A stretch of DNA of 64,000 nucleotides from contig NZ_KI912149.1 of the NCBI RefSeq assembly GCF_000517105.1, forward strand, positions 1,265,946 through 1,329,945, in the 5' to 3' direction. Origin of the DNA: Fischerella sp. PCC 9605 (GTDB taxonomy: Bacteria > Cyanobacteriota > Cyanobacteriia > Cyanobacteriales > Nostocaceae). Of this stretch, positions 8,569-19,869 are shown piece after piece. Made by a program: the position numbers and the translations under genes. Numbering within the stretch: position 1 is the first letter of the stretch; each line of letters begins with the position of its first letter. The notes below the pieces were generated by a model. It saw nothing but the letters and a program-made list of their open reading frames with translations. It was not told the origin of the DNA and did no database searches.

Positions 8569-8785
8569 TTTTATAGCTCCTCTGTGTTTGCGCGAATCTT
8601 AACTTATCCTTATTTTCAGAACTCTTAAGTAGATAGGCGTGAATTAGTTGTTCGTTGTTTGTTGTTTGTTATTTGAAACAACCAACTACCAACTAACAAC
8701 AATCAACAATCCTAAAGTTATGTTTTTTACGCCCTGTTACTTAGGAGTTCAACCTTTGGTTTAGCACAATTTTTAATCTCTTGTG

Positions 8786-9406
8786 ATGACTTATCAAGCC
8801 GAAAGCCTTACCCAGTCTGATATTTGGGCAGATAGTAGTGATATGGCAATTTTACGTGACAAATTACTAGATTTATTTTGCCAACTGGCATATCAAGAGG
8901 GTGATTTTGTTCTCTCTTCTGGACAACGTAGTTCCTATTACATCAATGGCAAAGAGGTTACGCTCCATCCCCAAGGTGCTTTGGCAATTGGTCGTATTCT
9001 CTTATCGCTATTACCACCAGATACTCAAGCAGTGGCTGGTTTAACACTAGGGGCAGATCCGATTGTTACGGCAGTGAGTGTGGTTTCTGCCTACGAACAC
9101 CGCCCGATACCAGCGCTGATTATTCGCAAAGAAGCTAAAGGACATGGGACGAGGGCGTACATAGAAGGTCCCAATTTGCCAGAAGGTGCAAACGTGGTCG
9201 TTTTGGAAGATGTTGTCACTACCGGACAATCTGCAATGAAAGCAGTTGAACGCCTGAGAGCAGCAAGTTATACTGTCAATAAAGTAATTTCCCTAGTAGA
9301 TCGCAAGCAGGGGGGAGCAGAGTTTTATGAGTCAGTAGGGTTGAAATTTCAGACGGTGTTTACGATTGAGGAGATTCAAGAGCGGTATCGGCAGATAACG
9401 AATTAA
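8786..9406 (+). CDS. pyrE: Orotate phosphoribosyltransferase
   Basis: Catalyses orotate plus PRPP to OMP, the fifth step of pyrimidine synthesis. The PRPP-binding loop is VVVLEDVVTTGQSA, with the acidic pair ED and the TTGQS phosphate loop. The substrate loops SGQRSSYYINGK and RKEAKGHGTRAYIEG, with its catalytic lysine, are intact. The frame could open at GTG 8783, but the ATG at 8786 is the simpler start, giving 206 residues including a short N-terminal extension typical of cyanobacteria. It stands alone without other pyr genes. Confidence 0.93.
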   Translation: MTYQAESLTQSDIWADSSDMAILRDKLLDLFCQLAYQEGDFVLSSGQRSSYYINGKEVTLHPQGALAIGRILLSLLPPDTQAVAGLTLGADPIVTAVSVVSAYEHRPIPALIIRKEAKGHGTRAYIEGPNLPEGANVVVLEDVVTTGQSAMKAVERLRAASYTVNKVISLVDRKQGGAEFYESVGLKFQTVFTIEEIQERYRQITN

Positions 9407-9407
9407 T

Positions 9408-9462
9408 AGCCCTCAGACTGGAAGTCTGGGGTTATAAAACGAAGCCTGCCTATGCAGGCTTC
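9408..9462. repeat. Inverted repeat arm (left), two hairpins after pyrE
   Basis: Two stem-loops in a row: ATAGCCC..AGACT/AGTCT..GGGTTAT (about 9408-9436) and GAAGCCTGC/GCAGGCTTC (9441-9462). The same pair occurs in inverted order at 10163-10219. The second hairpin can act as the pyrE terminator, although no strong T tract follows. Confidence 0.7.
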
Positions 9463-9718
9463 ATGAATTTGGGTATTGCTAACTAATACACTGTCGCAGA
9501 AAGAAAACTATTCTATGTAGCCTTAAATGAAATTAGCATAAAGGAAAAAACAACATGAGTAAAAATCTGGTAGATACCATACCTTACAAAAACTGGGAAA
9601 TTAATATTTGTGTGGGGGGCAGCGCGTGAGGAGTCCGATTACTCCTGCAAATATACCAAATTAAATATTCATAAGTTAAAATACAGTTTTCACAAAATTT
9701 AAATATTCAATTTTGAGT

Positions 9719-10090
9719 ATGTGGCTTGATTTTTATAAAGAAGTATCTGAATTATTAATTAAACAAACCGATTGGGAAGTTGAATCACCTTCAAGACGTT
9801 GGGACATTCCAAAAATAATAATAAGATTTAATCGCAATGATGAGATAAAAGATTTGTATTTTGGCAAAATTACATATTCCATATATTTTGGATATGAATC
9901 AAAATCAGAAAATATCAATAAAATCATAATTACAAAAGACGATTTTTATCTAAAAGTACAAACTGTACGCAAATTTTATATTGATGAAACATTAGATGTC
10001 GAAGTTTTGGTTAAAAAAATAATAGAAGAAGTACCTTTTAAAAAAGCTGAAGATATTCCAAAACATACATGGAAACGTAAAAAACTCTAG
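9719..10090 (+). CDS. AT-rich orphan hypothetical protein
   Basis: A 123-residue protein in an AT-rich segment with codon use unlike its neighbours (many AAA, ATA, AAT). The ATG at 9719 is preferred over the in-frame TTG at 9713. It is small and charged, with a lysine-rich C-terminus (HTWKRKKL), and no signal peptide or membrane segment. I do not recognise a domain; the size would suit an immunity or effector protein, but nothing proves this. It lies between two inverted copies of a double-hairpin repeat. A 24-codon broken ORF (ATG at 9555) precedes it. Confidence 0.55.
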   Translation: MWLDFYKEVSELLIKQTDWEVESPSRRWDIPKIIIRFNRNDEIKDLYFGKITYSIYFGYESKSENINKIIITKDDFYLKVQTVRKFYIDETLDVEVLVKKIIEEVPFKKAEDIPKHTWKRKKL

Positions 10091-10162
10091 AGTCAGTAGC
10101 CGCAGTCTGAATTCTTAAAAAACTAAAGCAATGCACTACTGTCAGATGGTTTCAACATAATT

Positions 10163-10219
10163 AAGCCTGCATAGGCAGGCTTTGTTTATATAGCCCTAGA
10201 CTTCCAGTCTAAGGGCTAT
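10163..10219. repeat. Inverted repeat arm (right), two hairpins before thiC
   Basis: AAGCCTGC/GCAGGCTT (10163-10182) followed by ATAGCCCTAGACT/AGTCTAAGGGCTAT (10189-10219). The reverse complement closely matches the arm at 9408-9462. The hairpins also suit termination of the convergent thiC transcript. Confidence 0.7.
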
Positions 10220-10231
10220 CGGAAATACTAA

Positions 10232-11712
<1,481 letters not shown>

Positions 11713-11920
11713 AGCTGATTGTAGCACTTTGGCAGTGGCGGAGATATGCGAATTAACAATTTATGACTATGTAGTGTGGTAATGAGCGATCGCCCTCCTC
11801 TACCACAAGCGCGATCGCCATTTACTATTGCCTCAAAATACCATACTTGTAACCCTAAAGCCTGCATTTGCGGACTTTGTTCGTGTAATCACACTCTTGA
11901 AATTTCAGCGCTCAAAATTT

Positions 11921-12250
11921 CTATTTGCCAAAACTTGGCGTGTGGAAATAGCGTGTATGAAACAAAATCGCTCCCAAATTACCAATCAAACAGGTAATCG
12001 CTAGCGACAACAAAACGTAAGTGGGAACCATGACTACACCAATCATGAACCAAGTATAAACGTGCAGTACCATCATTAAAGCAAACATGCAGGCTGCTCC
12101 GGAAGCTGGCCACACTTGCTGTGGTGGGCAACGGAGTACAGCAAAAGTAATCGTCAACAGCGTGGCAACCAAGTTTGCTGGTACGAGAAATGTACAAATA
12201 CTGATGCAGTTGGCGCGGGAAAACTCCGCTAAGGTGTTGAAATCGAGCAT
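11921..12250 (-). CDS. Small hypothetical membrane protein
   Basis: A 109-residue protein (from ATG 12248-12250; the frame opens at GTG 12271) with three or four hydrophobic segments, for example VPANLVATLLTITFAVL, ACMFALMMVLHVY, WFMIGVVMVPTYVLLSL and LIGNLGAILF. I do not recognise the family. It stands alone, with a riboswitch-led thiC on one side and a repeat-containing gap on the other. Confidence 0.55.
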   Translation of the reverse strand: MLDFNTLAEFSRANCISICTFLVPANLVATLLTITFAVLRCPPQQVWPASGAACMFALMMVLHVYTWFMIGVVMVPTYVLLSLAITCLIGNLGAILFHTRYFHTPSFGK

Positions 12251-12838
12251 CAACTTTTGGGATAACGTCACTTTAGTATAAGATACTTAATCAGCTGGCG
12301 AAATAACGAAATATAAATCTGAGTAATACTTAATTTAATATTATGATAAGTTTACATACATATTGTATTATTATAAAAAATAACTATCAATAAACTAAAT
12401 AGCTAGACAAAAATAAGTATAGGAATCCGGTTTGATTATTGAAAAAATCTAAGTACAGATAGGGTGTTTTATCGGCGAGAGTACGGCACCAAAAACATAG
12501 AATGGTGCGTTAGCCTTTGGCGTAACGCAACGGCAATAAAGGGGGAGGAAAATCCACACCCCTTTTTGCCTCCCCTACGTATCTTTTCAAAAATCAAATA
12601 CTAGTCCTATATGACTTGTGAATGTCGAGAATCGAGAATGGAAGATGAATCAAAATAATTTACCTGCAATGACCTTGGTGTCTTAGTGTCTTGGTGGTTA
12701 ATAAAATTTATTTTTTCACCACAAAGACACATAGACGCGATAGCGGCTTCCCGCAGGGTAGACACAAAGAAAACTCGATGTTAAAGGTTACACTTTAACA
12801 GGGCTAGCAATGCTCACTCTACTATCAACATTTATTAA
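12251..12838. repeat. Intergenic gap with a dispersed CTTGGTG-type repeat
   Basis: About 590 bases without a gene. Positions about 12672-12735 (CTTGGTGTCTTAGTGTC, a TTAATAAAATTTATTTTT core, then CACCACAAAGACAC) match, in inverted orientation, the sequence at about 62089-62160. It is therefore a dispersed intergenic repeat of this genome. The rest is AT-rich and featureless to me. Confidence 0.6.
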
Positions 12839-13240
12839 TTAACCCATTAAAATGACTGTATCGATAACGTGAATAACGCCGTTATCAGCTTCGATATCTG
12901 CTGCTAAAACAGTGGCATTTTTCACTTCAAAACCATCAGAACAATCAATTTTAATCGTTGAACCTTCCACTGAAGTTACAGTACCGAGTTGAGCTAAATC
13001 AGCTTGTTTTAGCTTGCCAGGAACGACATGATATTTTAAAATTCGCGTTAGCTGGGGAATATTTTGAACCAGGGTTTGTATAGTTCCTGGCGGTAGTTTG
13101 GCAAAGGCATCATCATTAGGTGCAAACACAGTGAATGGGCCGGGGCTTTTTAATGTATCTACTAATCCTGCTGCTTGTACAGCCGTCACCAGAGTTTTGA
13201 AGGAATCTGCACTAACAGCAATATCAACTATATCGGGCAT
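12839..13240 (-). CDS. Fasciclin (FAS1) domain protein
   Basis: A 133-residue single FAS1 domain. The H1 motif reads [15 protein letters not shown] (about 36-50) and the YH region reads [11 protein letters not shown] (about 67-77). The C-terminal motif is [16 protein letters not shown]1 domains mediate adhesion or protein-protein contacts. No signal peptide is seen, so this copy looks cytoplasmic, as for similar short cyanobacterial FAS1 proteins. Confidence 0.9.
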   Translation of the reverse strand: MPDIVDIAVSADSFKTLVTAVQAAGLVDTLKSPGPFTVFAPNDDAFAKLPPGTIQTLVQNIPQLTRILKYHVVPGKLKQADLAQLGTVTSVEGSTIKIDCSDGFEVKNATVLAADIEADNGVIHVIDTVILMG

Positions 13241-13441
13241 TTATTTCACCATTACTCTAACAAAGATTTTAAATCAAGTAAGAAAGAAGACAGAAAACAA
13301 TCGCTAGAAGAATTTTTATATATTTTTAATGAATAAAATTTATGGATGTCTAACTTAAAAAAAACATATATAGGAATTATCTATGCAAACTATTGAAGAC
13401 AACACCTTATCATGAATTAAAGAAAAATGTTTGTTTAAGAA

Positions 13442-14382
13442 ATGCTGGAGCGCAAATACGCTATTCTCGGAACTGGTGCTTTAGGTGGTTTCTACGGTGC
13501 TAAACTACAAAAAGCTGGATTGGATGTCCACTTTTTGCTAAAGAGTGACTACGAACACGTAACTCAACATGGTTTAGTTGTCGAGTCTAAAGATGGCGAC
13601 TTTACCCTTCCTCAAGTCAACGCTTATTGTGATGTGGAAAAGATGCCGCGTTGCGATGTGGTGGTTGTTGCATTGAAGACAACGCAAAATCATGTACTAT
13701 CGCAGATGTTGTCCAAGGTTGTCAAAGATGATGGTGTAGTACTGGTATTGCAGAATGGACTGGGTATTGAAGAGGAAATTGCCCAAATAGTTGGTAGTGA
13801 CAGGGTAATGGGTGACTATGCTTTCTGTGTTCTAACAAGGTGGGGCCTGGGCATATCCATCACTTAGATTATGGAAAAATTACCTTGGGAAATTACACCA
13901 CGAACTATCATCCGGTTGGCATTACAGATAAGATGCGTCAAATTGGCGATGACTTGAAACGTGCTGGTATTCCTGTAGAATTAGTAGCAGATTTACTGCT
14001 GGCACATTGGCAAAAATTAGTGTGGAACATTCCCTACAATGGGCTTTCTGTGATTCTCAACGCTACGACAGCCCAGTTAATGGCAAATGCTCACACCCGT
14101 AATTTAGTGGAACAGTTGATGTGCGAAGTTGTAGCAGGGGCAAAAAGTTCAGGACGGATCATTGGCGATCGCTTCATTCAAACTATGTTGGATTATACGG
14201 ATAAGATGAGGCCTTACCGCACCAGCATGAAAATAGACTACGACGAACGCCGCCCTTTGGAGATAGAAGCGATTTTTGGTAATCCTTTAAGGAAAGCTGT
14301 TTCCGCAGGTGTGAATTTACCACTGATTAGTTGTTTGTACCATCAACTCAAGTTTCTAGATGCTAGAAATAGAGAGTTGTGA
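13442..14382 (+). pseudogene. 2-dehydropantoate 2-reductase-like gene, broken by a single-base deletion
   Basis: Two overlapping frames make up one ketopantoate-reductase-family protein. Frame one (13442-13867) holds the NADP-binding Rossmann motif AILGTGALGGFYGAKL and DVVVVALKTTQN. Frame two continues with VGPGHIHHLDYGKI, the C-terminal helical domain and KLVWNIPYNGLS. The break lies at about 13811-13815: restoring one G in GGTGACTATGC gives GGLCFLCSNKVGPGH, which fits the family and joins the frames. A genuine mutation and a sequencing error cannot be told apart here. The full protein would have about 313 residues. Confidence 0.85.
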
Positions 14383-14421
14383 GTATGGTTTAATGATTTT
14401 CTCCCTATTACCAATTACCTA

Positions 14422-16887
14422 TTAGCCATACCCAATATTTGTCTCCTTTTTCAAGACATCATTAATTGGATGTTCTTGATCGTCAAATTCCAGCGATGCT
14501 TCATACCGAGTTAATGGGAAAGGTTCCAAAAACTTACCTTTTTCCCGACTTTCCAGTCGCCACCAGAGAGTTTGTACAGCGATCTCTTTATCATCAACAA
14601 ATTCAAAAGTGATTTCACCAAGATTATTTACTCCCACTATTTCTTTACCATCTCCCCATTTGCCCCGATAATCACGATGATTTTTTGCCATTGCCAAATA
14701 CTTTTCTAACGCTGGCTTGCGGTTTTGTCCTGGTAGGGGGGCAGTTACAAATTGAGGCTGGAGAATATGAGAATCTTGTGGTTCATTCACTTGTTCATAT
14801 TTTCCTAATAAAAAATCAATTCGATACCACCACTCGGGTTGTTTAATGATTTGGAATGCTTTAAACCAACTGCGTTCTTTAATTAAATCTACTACGGCAG
14901 GATTAGTTTTGATTTTCCAGGGTATGCATTGCAAGATTTGGTCAGCAAAAGTATATATGACACCAATTTCTAGTTCTTTTGTGCCTTGATTTTCCCACCC
15001 AACAATCTCTGCTGTTGGCAGATGGTTGATTGCTTCAATCGGGATGAAACCTTTTTTGTGCAATGAATGACTCCCACCCGCGCCACTGTCTTCATTCTTC
15101 AAGGAACTACTAGTAAATTGAACAACAATAAGTTCAGTGTTAAAATTTTCTGAATGTTGAAAAGGACGTGTTGCTGCATATTGCAAGCGAGCAGCAAAAC
15201 TGTAGTGTACATCTCCTGATAAGACAATTACACGATTTTGTTTTGCTGGTAAAGCTCGTGAGGCCAAAGATGCAAGCAGTCTTTCAAAAGCAGTTGCTTC
15301 TAAACCCCAAGCTTCTGGATCGAAACCCCAAGCAGCACTACCTAAATTTTCGGCGAAAGTTTTAGCTGTCTTTTGGATAGTTTCTAAAAGAGGTACACCA
15401 ATGACAGGCCCTGGTGATATTACTAAAGTTACTTTTGCATCTTTGGGGCGAACCACTTTTGATATTTGGCGATCGCAACCTGCTTCGCTCAAAAGTGAAG
15501 GAAAATCAAAGTCTTTACCTGGAAATGCCCGCCAGGTACGAGTATCTAGTACTATGACTTCATATCCTGGCCCGGTGACGGTGTAATGCCACTTTAGGGA
15601 AGCATCTGTATGGGTTAGTTGCCTAGCGTTTTTTATATCTGCAAGGGATGGTAAACCAACGCGCCGGGTAATTTCCTGTTCGTGTTGTGAGTTTTGACCT
15701 TGTGAAGCTGACCATGCTACAGCAGCTTTCAGCAATGCTGCTCCTGGTTTATCATCATCCTCAAACTCGTCTGGTGTATTTCCCCAAGCTTGGCAGATAG
15801 CATAAGCAAGCATACCATTTTGCACAATGCGTCTGCCCAGGGGTTTACTGAGAACGCGATCGCACCATGCCATGTTTAGATAAAAATCATCGGTAATTTC
15901 ATGGTCATCAAATATCATGTAAGTGGGAATATTAGCTAAGGCACGCCTGATTTCTTTGAGGGTTTTTTGAAAGTTTTTTAAATACTCAAGTTCTTCTTGA
16001 AATAAAGTTTTACTACTTGCAAGTAATGGCAAATTCTGAATTGCATCTGCAAATGTTGGTAAATCTTCAGGTTTAGGCCACAAAATCTCACTCCAGGCGA
16101 ATAAATACATTGTAAAAAATTCGCCAAACGTGAATAAATGACTTTTGGCAATATTAGAAATTCGGTTAATTTTATTCATACTTGCCGTTAATCCGGCAGT
16201 ATGCGTTGCTAAATAATTGCGCTGACCAGGATTTAACTCTTGCGGATTTGTGACATCTGGTAATGTTTCCGACCATCCCAACAGGGTTTGACCTGCATCC
16301 ATTAACATGAAAAGTAAGGCATCTGCGACATCATCTACATAGATTTGATCGCCAGTCAGAAAGAGTTGATGCGGTCGTTTTTTTGGGTCTTGTACTAACG
16401 CTTCTTTAATCATCTTGTCTAAAGCTGCCATTGCATCTAAGCCTTCACTATGTGGCTTCCGACAAGAACCATGAATAATGCGTAAATCTTTTAAATCATT
16501 AGGCACCATCCCAAAACTTGGCAAATCATATTGAGGATATGTAATATCTGCGATTGAGCCTTGGGGATTTAAAATACCAGGAGTACTCAGCCTTTCTCCA
16601 TCACCAAATTCTAAATCATAGAGATAATTTTCACCGTATAAAAGCACATTAGTATTAGTTTTGGCAGTAACAGCGGCTACATGTAAATTAATTCCTAATG
16701 GAATTGTATTTTTACTCCCGATAAGTAATATTTTTTTATTAGTATCAAATATTTTGAGAGTGACATTGCGGCTTTCTTTTAAAACTATCCACACAGTAAC
16801 ACCATTAGGATCGGTGCGTCGCAAAATTGGCCCTGCAAGAACGAGCGGCAGTTGGTTAATCCGTTGTCTTAATGATGTCCATGTCAT
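14422..16887 (-). CDS. PhoD-like metallophosphatase
   Basis: An 821-residue protein of the alkaline-phosphatase-D-like metallophosphoesterase family. Metal-binding motifs appear in order: IHGSCRKP, FLTGDQIYVDDVAD, MIFDDHEITDDFY and VIVLSGDVHYSFAARL. An N-terminal beta-sandwich-like domain (about 1-125) precedes the catalytic part, as is usual for PhoD relatives. It is longer than secreted PhoD (about 550 residues), and I see no twin-arginine signal, so it may act in the cytoplasm on phosphodiesters or phosphate esters. No Pho-box was found by eye. Confidence 0.82.
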   Translation of the reverse strand: MTWTSLRQRINQLPLVLAGPILRRTDPNGVTVWIVLKESRNVTLKIFDTNKKILLIGSKNTIPLGINLHVAAVTAKTNTNVLLYGENYLYDLEFGDGERLSTPGILNPQGSIADITYPQYDLPSFGMVPNDLKDLRIIHGSCRKPHSEGLDAMAALDKMIKEALVQDPKKRPHQLFLTGDQIYVDDVADALLFMLMDAGQTLLGWSETLPDVTNPQELNPGQRNYLATHTAGLTASMNKINRISNIAKSHLFTFGEFFTMYLFAWSEILWPKPEDLPTFADAIQNLPLLASSKTLFQEELEYLKNFQKTLKEIRRALANIPTYMIFDDHEITDDFYLNMAWCDRVLSKPLGRRIVQNGMLAYAICQAWGNTPDEFEDDDKPGAALLKAAVAWSASQGQNSQHEQEITRRVGLPSLADIKNARQLTHTDASLKWHYTVTGPGYEVIVLDTRTWRAFPGKDFDFPSLLSEAGCDRQISKVVRPKDAKVTLVISPGPVIGVPLLETIQKTAKTFAENLGSAAWGFDPEAWGLEATAFERLLASLASRALPAKQNRVIVLSGDVHYSFAARLQYAATRPFQHSENFNTELIVVQFTSSSLKNEDSGAGGSHSLHKKGFIPIEAINHLPTAEIVGWENQGTKELEIGVIYTFADQILQCIPWKIKTNPAVVDLIKERSWFKAFQIIKQPEWWYRIDFLLGKYEQVNEPQDSHILQPQFVTAPLPGQNRKPALEKYLAMAKNHRDYRGKWGDGKEIVGVNNLGEITFEFVDDKEIAVQTLWWRLESREKGKFLEPFPLTRYEASLEFDDQEHPINDVLKKETNIGYG

Positions 16888-17004
16888 GCGACTTGTGCCA
16901 TCAATAGTACACTTTGAGTATATTTATTCGGTGAATTATGTCAATGTTCATAAAATAATTCTTTGTTATACAAAGCTCTAAAAGAGCTACTACAAATTTA
17001 CCAA

Positions 17005-18345
17005 TTAACTCAAATTGCTAGAAATTTTCTTTTGTGTGAGTACACGAAATACAACTTGGGGATGATAAAAAGTTAGAGGTGATTTGAGTAAGTGGGTAAT
17101 TTCTACAAATAAAGTACGCAATTCGGTATCCACATTGCTGCTTTCAATAAGCGTTTGATTGTACCAAACCAAAAGTTTATTAGCCCAACTAGGTTCCTTT
17201 CTACCTAATGTGGTAAGAAAACGAGAGTCTTGTGTTGTAGCTAGCATCCAGTGAAAAGAATTGCTTTTTGCCAAGTTTTTTTGGAAGCGTGAAGGCTGAA
17301 GTTCAGTATCACTTAGCCAGTCTTTGAGAAGCATTGCTGATAAAGCACTGACTGTCATTCCTTGACCATAAACCGGACACAAGGCACAAACTGCATCGCC
17401 TAATACCACAAAGCCCACAGGCATGTTAATTTTTTCATAGTGACGCAGCCGATTTGCAGTAGCACGATGGGCATAAACAGGTGACACTGGTTCCGCATCC
17501 TTGATGGTTTCATAAAATCTGGGACTAGATAAACTGCGGGCGAATGCTAAAAAGCCCTCATTTTCAAGCGGCGGAAAGTCACGCCCATAACCACCAAGAG
17601 TAGCTATCCATTCTCCACCTTCTATCTTGGCTAAATACCCCAAGCGAGTATTTTTTGGGGGTTCTTGGGTAATTAGCATGACCTTCCAATCTTCAGCAAA
17701 ATCTTCTGGCTGTTTGTAACGTCTGGTGGCATATCCCAAAAATGGGTTAACTATGGTTTCTGGTGGTGGTGTAAATCCGATATTTTCTAGCCACTGGGGT
17801 GCATGGGAACGACGGCCGCTAGCATCAATTATTAAGTCAGATGACAACTCTTTTAAACCCTCGCCCGCAAGAGATTGCAATTTTACACCCGTAACTTGGG
17901 TTTGACTGGGGTTTGTCAGCAAGGCGATCGCCCGATGTTGTTCTACAAACTGCACCTGAGAAAACTCTGCCAGATGCTGGCGGATTGCCCATTCTAGCAA
18001 GGGACGAGAGCAAGTCAAGGAAACAATTTCAGAAGACACAACGGCATTTTTGCTCCATCGGCCTTGGGTGAAAAAATGAAACTCCCGCATCCAATCAAGG
18101 GTAAGCGCACCAGCAGCACTCAACTGTGAACCGATACTGGGGAAAAGTTCCTCTAAAATCCTGTATCCTCGCACCAATAAAACATGGGGCTGCGCTGATT
18201 GTGGTACACCTTTACGCATCTGCGGTTGCAAAGGTAGGCGATCGCGTTCCACAATTATGACTGAATCACAATGTTCTGCAAGTACACGCGCCGCTAGCAA
18301 ACCCGCGATACTACCACCAATGACAACAGCCTTTTTTAACTTCAT
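17005..18345 (-). CDS. FAD-dependent oxidoreductase / monooxygenase-like
   Basis: A 446-residue flavoprotein of the p-hydroxybenzoate-hydroxylase-like group. The N-terminal FAD-binding motif is VVIGGSIAGLLAARVLAE (about 7-24), the ribose-binding glutamate is in IIVERDRLP, and the second FAD motif is VVLGDAVCALCPVYGQGM (about 311-328). Mid-protein DASGR is also seen. The substrate is unknown. It is transcribed divergently from the PrxQ gene with about 60 bases between, so a shared redox-responsive promoter is possible but not shown. Confidence 0.8.
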   Translation of the reverse strand: MKLKKAVVIGGSIAGLLAARVLAEHCDSVIIVERDRLPLQPQMRKGVPQSAQPHVLLVRGYRILEELFPSIGSQLSAAGALTLDWMREFHFFTQGRWSKNAVVSSEIVSLTCSRPLLEWAIRQHLAEFSQVQFVEQHRAIALLTNPSQTQVTGVKLQSLAGEGLKELSSDLIIDASGRRSHAPQWLENIGFTPPPETIVNPFLGYATRRYKQPEDFAEDWKVMLITQEPPKNTRLGYLAKIEGGEWIATLGGYGRDFPPLENEGFLAFARSLSSPRFYETIKDAEPVSPVYAHRATANRLRHYEKINMPVGFVVLGDAVCALCPVYGQGMTVSALSAMLLKDWLSDTELQPSRFQKNLAKSNSFHWMLATTQDSRFLTTLGRKEPSWANKLLVWYNQTLIESSNVDTELRTLFVEITHLLKSPLTFYHPQVVFRVLTQKKISSNLS

Positions 18346-18408
18346 AACTTACGATCGCATCTAATTCAGCGGATGATACTATTTTCTCAGCTGAACTTAA
18401 AATAAATA

Positions 18409-18900
18409 ATGCCTTCACTCCAAGATATTCCCCAAGCAGGAGAAAAAGCACCTGATTTTACTGCCCCCGATCAAAATGGTAATTCAGTCAGCCTTAGCGA
18501 TTTTCAATCAGATTGGCTTGTCCTCTACTTTTATCCAAAAGACGATACTCCTGGTTGTACGACTGAAGCCAAAGAATTTAGCGAATTTTCTCAAGAGTTC
18601 ACCGCCCTAGGGGCTAAAATTGTTGGCATTAGTCCCGATACCGAAAAGTCCCATTGCAAATTTATTAACAAGCACAACTTGTCGCTACAACTATTGAGCG
18701 ATCCAGAACACCAGGTATGTGAAGCCTATGGTGTGTGGCAGTTAAAAAAATTCATGGGCAAAGAATATATGGGTGTGGTGCGGTCAACTTTTTTAATTGC
18801 CCCTGATGGTCAGTTAGCTTATGTTTGGTCGAATGTGAAAGTGAAAGGTCATGTCCAGGCTGTATTGGCTAAGTTGCAGGAATTGCAAGCAGCACAATAG
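18409..18900 (+). CDS. Peroxiredoxin, PrxQ/Bcp type
   Basis: A 163-residue thiol peroxidase that reduces hydrogen and organic peroxides. The active-site motif YPKDDTPGCTTEA carries the peroxidatic cysteine. The usual CxxxxC PrxQ pair is not present, because the fifth residue after this Cys is not cysteine. A second cysteine in HQVCEAYGVW could serve as an atypical resolving residue. The STFLIAPDG motif near the end is typical. No signal peptide. Confidence 0.92.
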   Translation: MPSLQDIPQAGEKAPDFTAPDQNGNSVSLSDFQSDWLVLYFYPKDDTPGCTTEAKEFSEFSQEFTALGAKIVGISPDTEKSHCKFINKHNLSLQLLSDPEHQVCEAYGVWQLKKFMGKEYMGVVRSTFLIAPDGQLAYVWSNVKVKGHVQAVLAKLQELQAAQ

Positions 18901-18939
18901 AATAACAAAAATGCAAAAATGCGATCGCTGTCTACATTC

Positions 18940-19869
18940 CTATTTACTATCGGGAAGCTTGGCTTGATAAAAATTGCCATTACTACGATGAGACTTTGTT
19001 AGATCGGCATTCGTAAGGTCAGCGTGACTGAAGTTGGCATCGAGGTCAGTCCAGGTAATAATTGCTCCTTCAAGCTTAGCCCAACTAAAGTTGGCTCCAG
19101 TAAGTTTAGCTAGGCAGAGATTAGCACCTGTCAAGACTGCCTTGCTAAAATTAGCACCGGTTAAGTTCGCTTTAGCTAAATCGGCTCCACTTAGATTAGC
19201 CTCAGTGAGATTAGCCCTACTCAAATCAGCACCAGCCAGATCGGCTTCGATCAAGTTAGCCTTTCTGAGTTCACTTCCAGAGAGAACAGCCTCGCTCAAG
19301 TCAGCTTGTTCAAGATTTGCTTCACTAAAGTCAGCTTGAGTGATATTTGTTTTGCTGAAGTTGGCGCGAGTAAGAACAGCCTCAGTGAAGTTAGCCCCTC
19401 CCAATTGAGCATGACTCAAATTAGCTTCACCTAAATTGGCTCTCATCAGTTCTGCTGCACTAAGATCAGCTCCGCTAAGGTTAGTGCCAACAAGTTTCGC
19501 ATCCCTGAAAGTAGTTTCACTTAAATCAGCACTGGCGAGGTTGGCTTTACTCAAGTCAGCCTTACTCAAATCAGCCATCTTCAATTTTGCCTGGAACAGG
19601 TGGGCGCAACTGAGATTAGCTTCCAAGAGGTTAGCTTGGATGAAATTGGCTCTACAAAGCTGAGCGCAGCAAAGATTTGCACTTTTCAAATTGGCAGATG
19701 TCAATACAACTTCACAGAGGTTAGCTGATTCTAGATTGGCAGATGCAAGGTCAGCTTTACAGAGGTTAGCTTGGCAAAGATCGGGTTTAATATCTGGGTT
19801 TTCTTCCCTCCATGAATTCCAACTTTCTACGCTTTTTTTCAGGAGTGCAACATGTTCTTCATTAGCCAT
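18940..19869 (-). CDS. Pentapeptide-repeat protein
   Basis: A 309-residue protein, nearly all of it A(D/N)LxX pentapeptides, about 50 in a row from residue 30 onward; these fold into a right-handed quadrilateral beta-helix. The N-terminus reads MANEEHVALLKKSVESWN, a lead-in seen in cyanobacterial pentapeptide proteins. For that reason I use the ATG at 19867-19869 rather than the open frame up to 19908. The repeats create long antisense frames that are not genes. The function of such proteins is mostly unknown; some mimic DNA. Confidence 0.88.
   Translation of the reverse strand: MANEEHVALLKKSVESWNSWREENPDIKPDLCQANLCKADLASANLESANLCEVVLTSANLKSANLCCAQLCRANFIQANLLEANLSCAHLFQAKLKMADLSKADLSKANLASADLSETTFRDAKLVGTNLSGADLSAAELMRANLGEANLSHAQLGGANFTEAVLTRANFSKTNITQADFSEANLEQADLSEAVLSGSELRKANLIEADLAGADLSRANLTEANLSGADLAKANLTGANFSKAVLTGANLCLAKLTGANFSWAKLEGAIITWTDLDANFSHADLTNADLTKSHRSNGNFYQAKLPDSK

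Noticed and set aside
11776-11997. 73-codon plus-strand frame after the thiC leader
   Set aside because: It overlaps the end of the membrane-protein gene, spans GCGATCGC-rich sequence and has no ribosome site.
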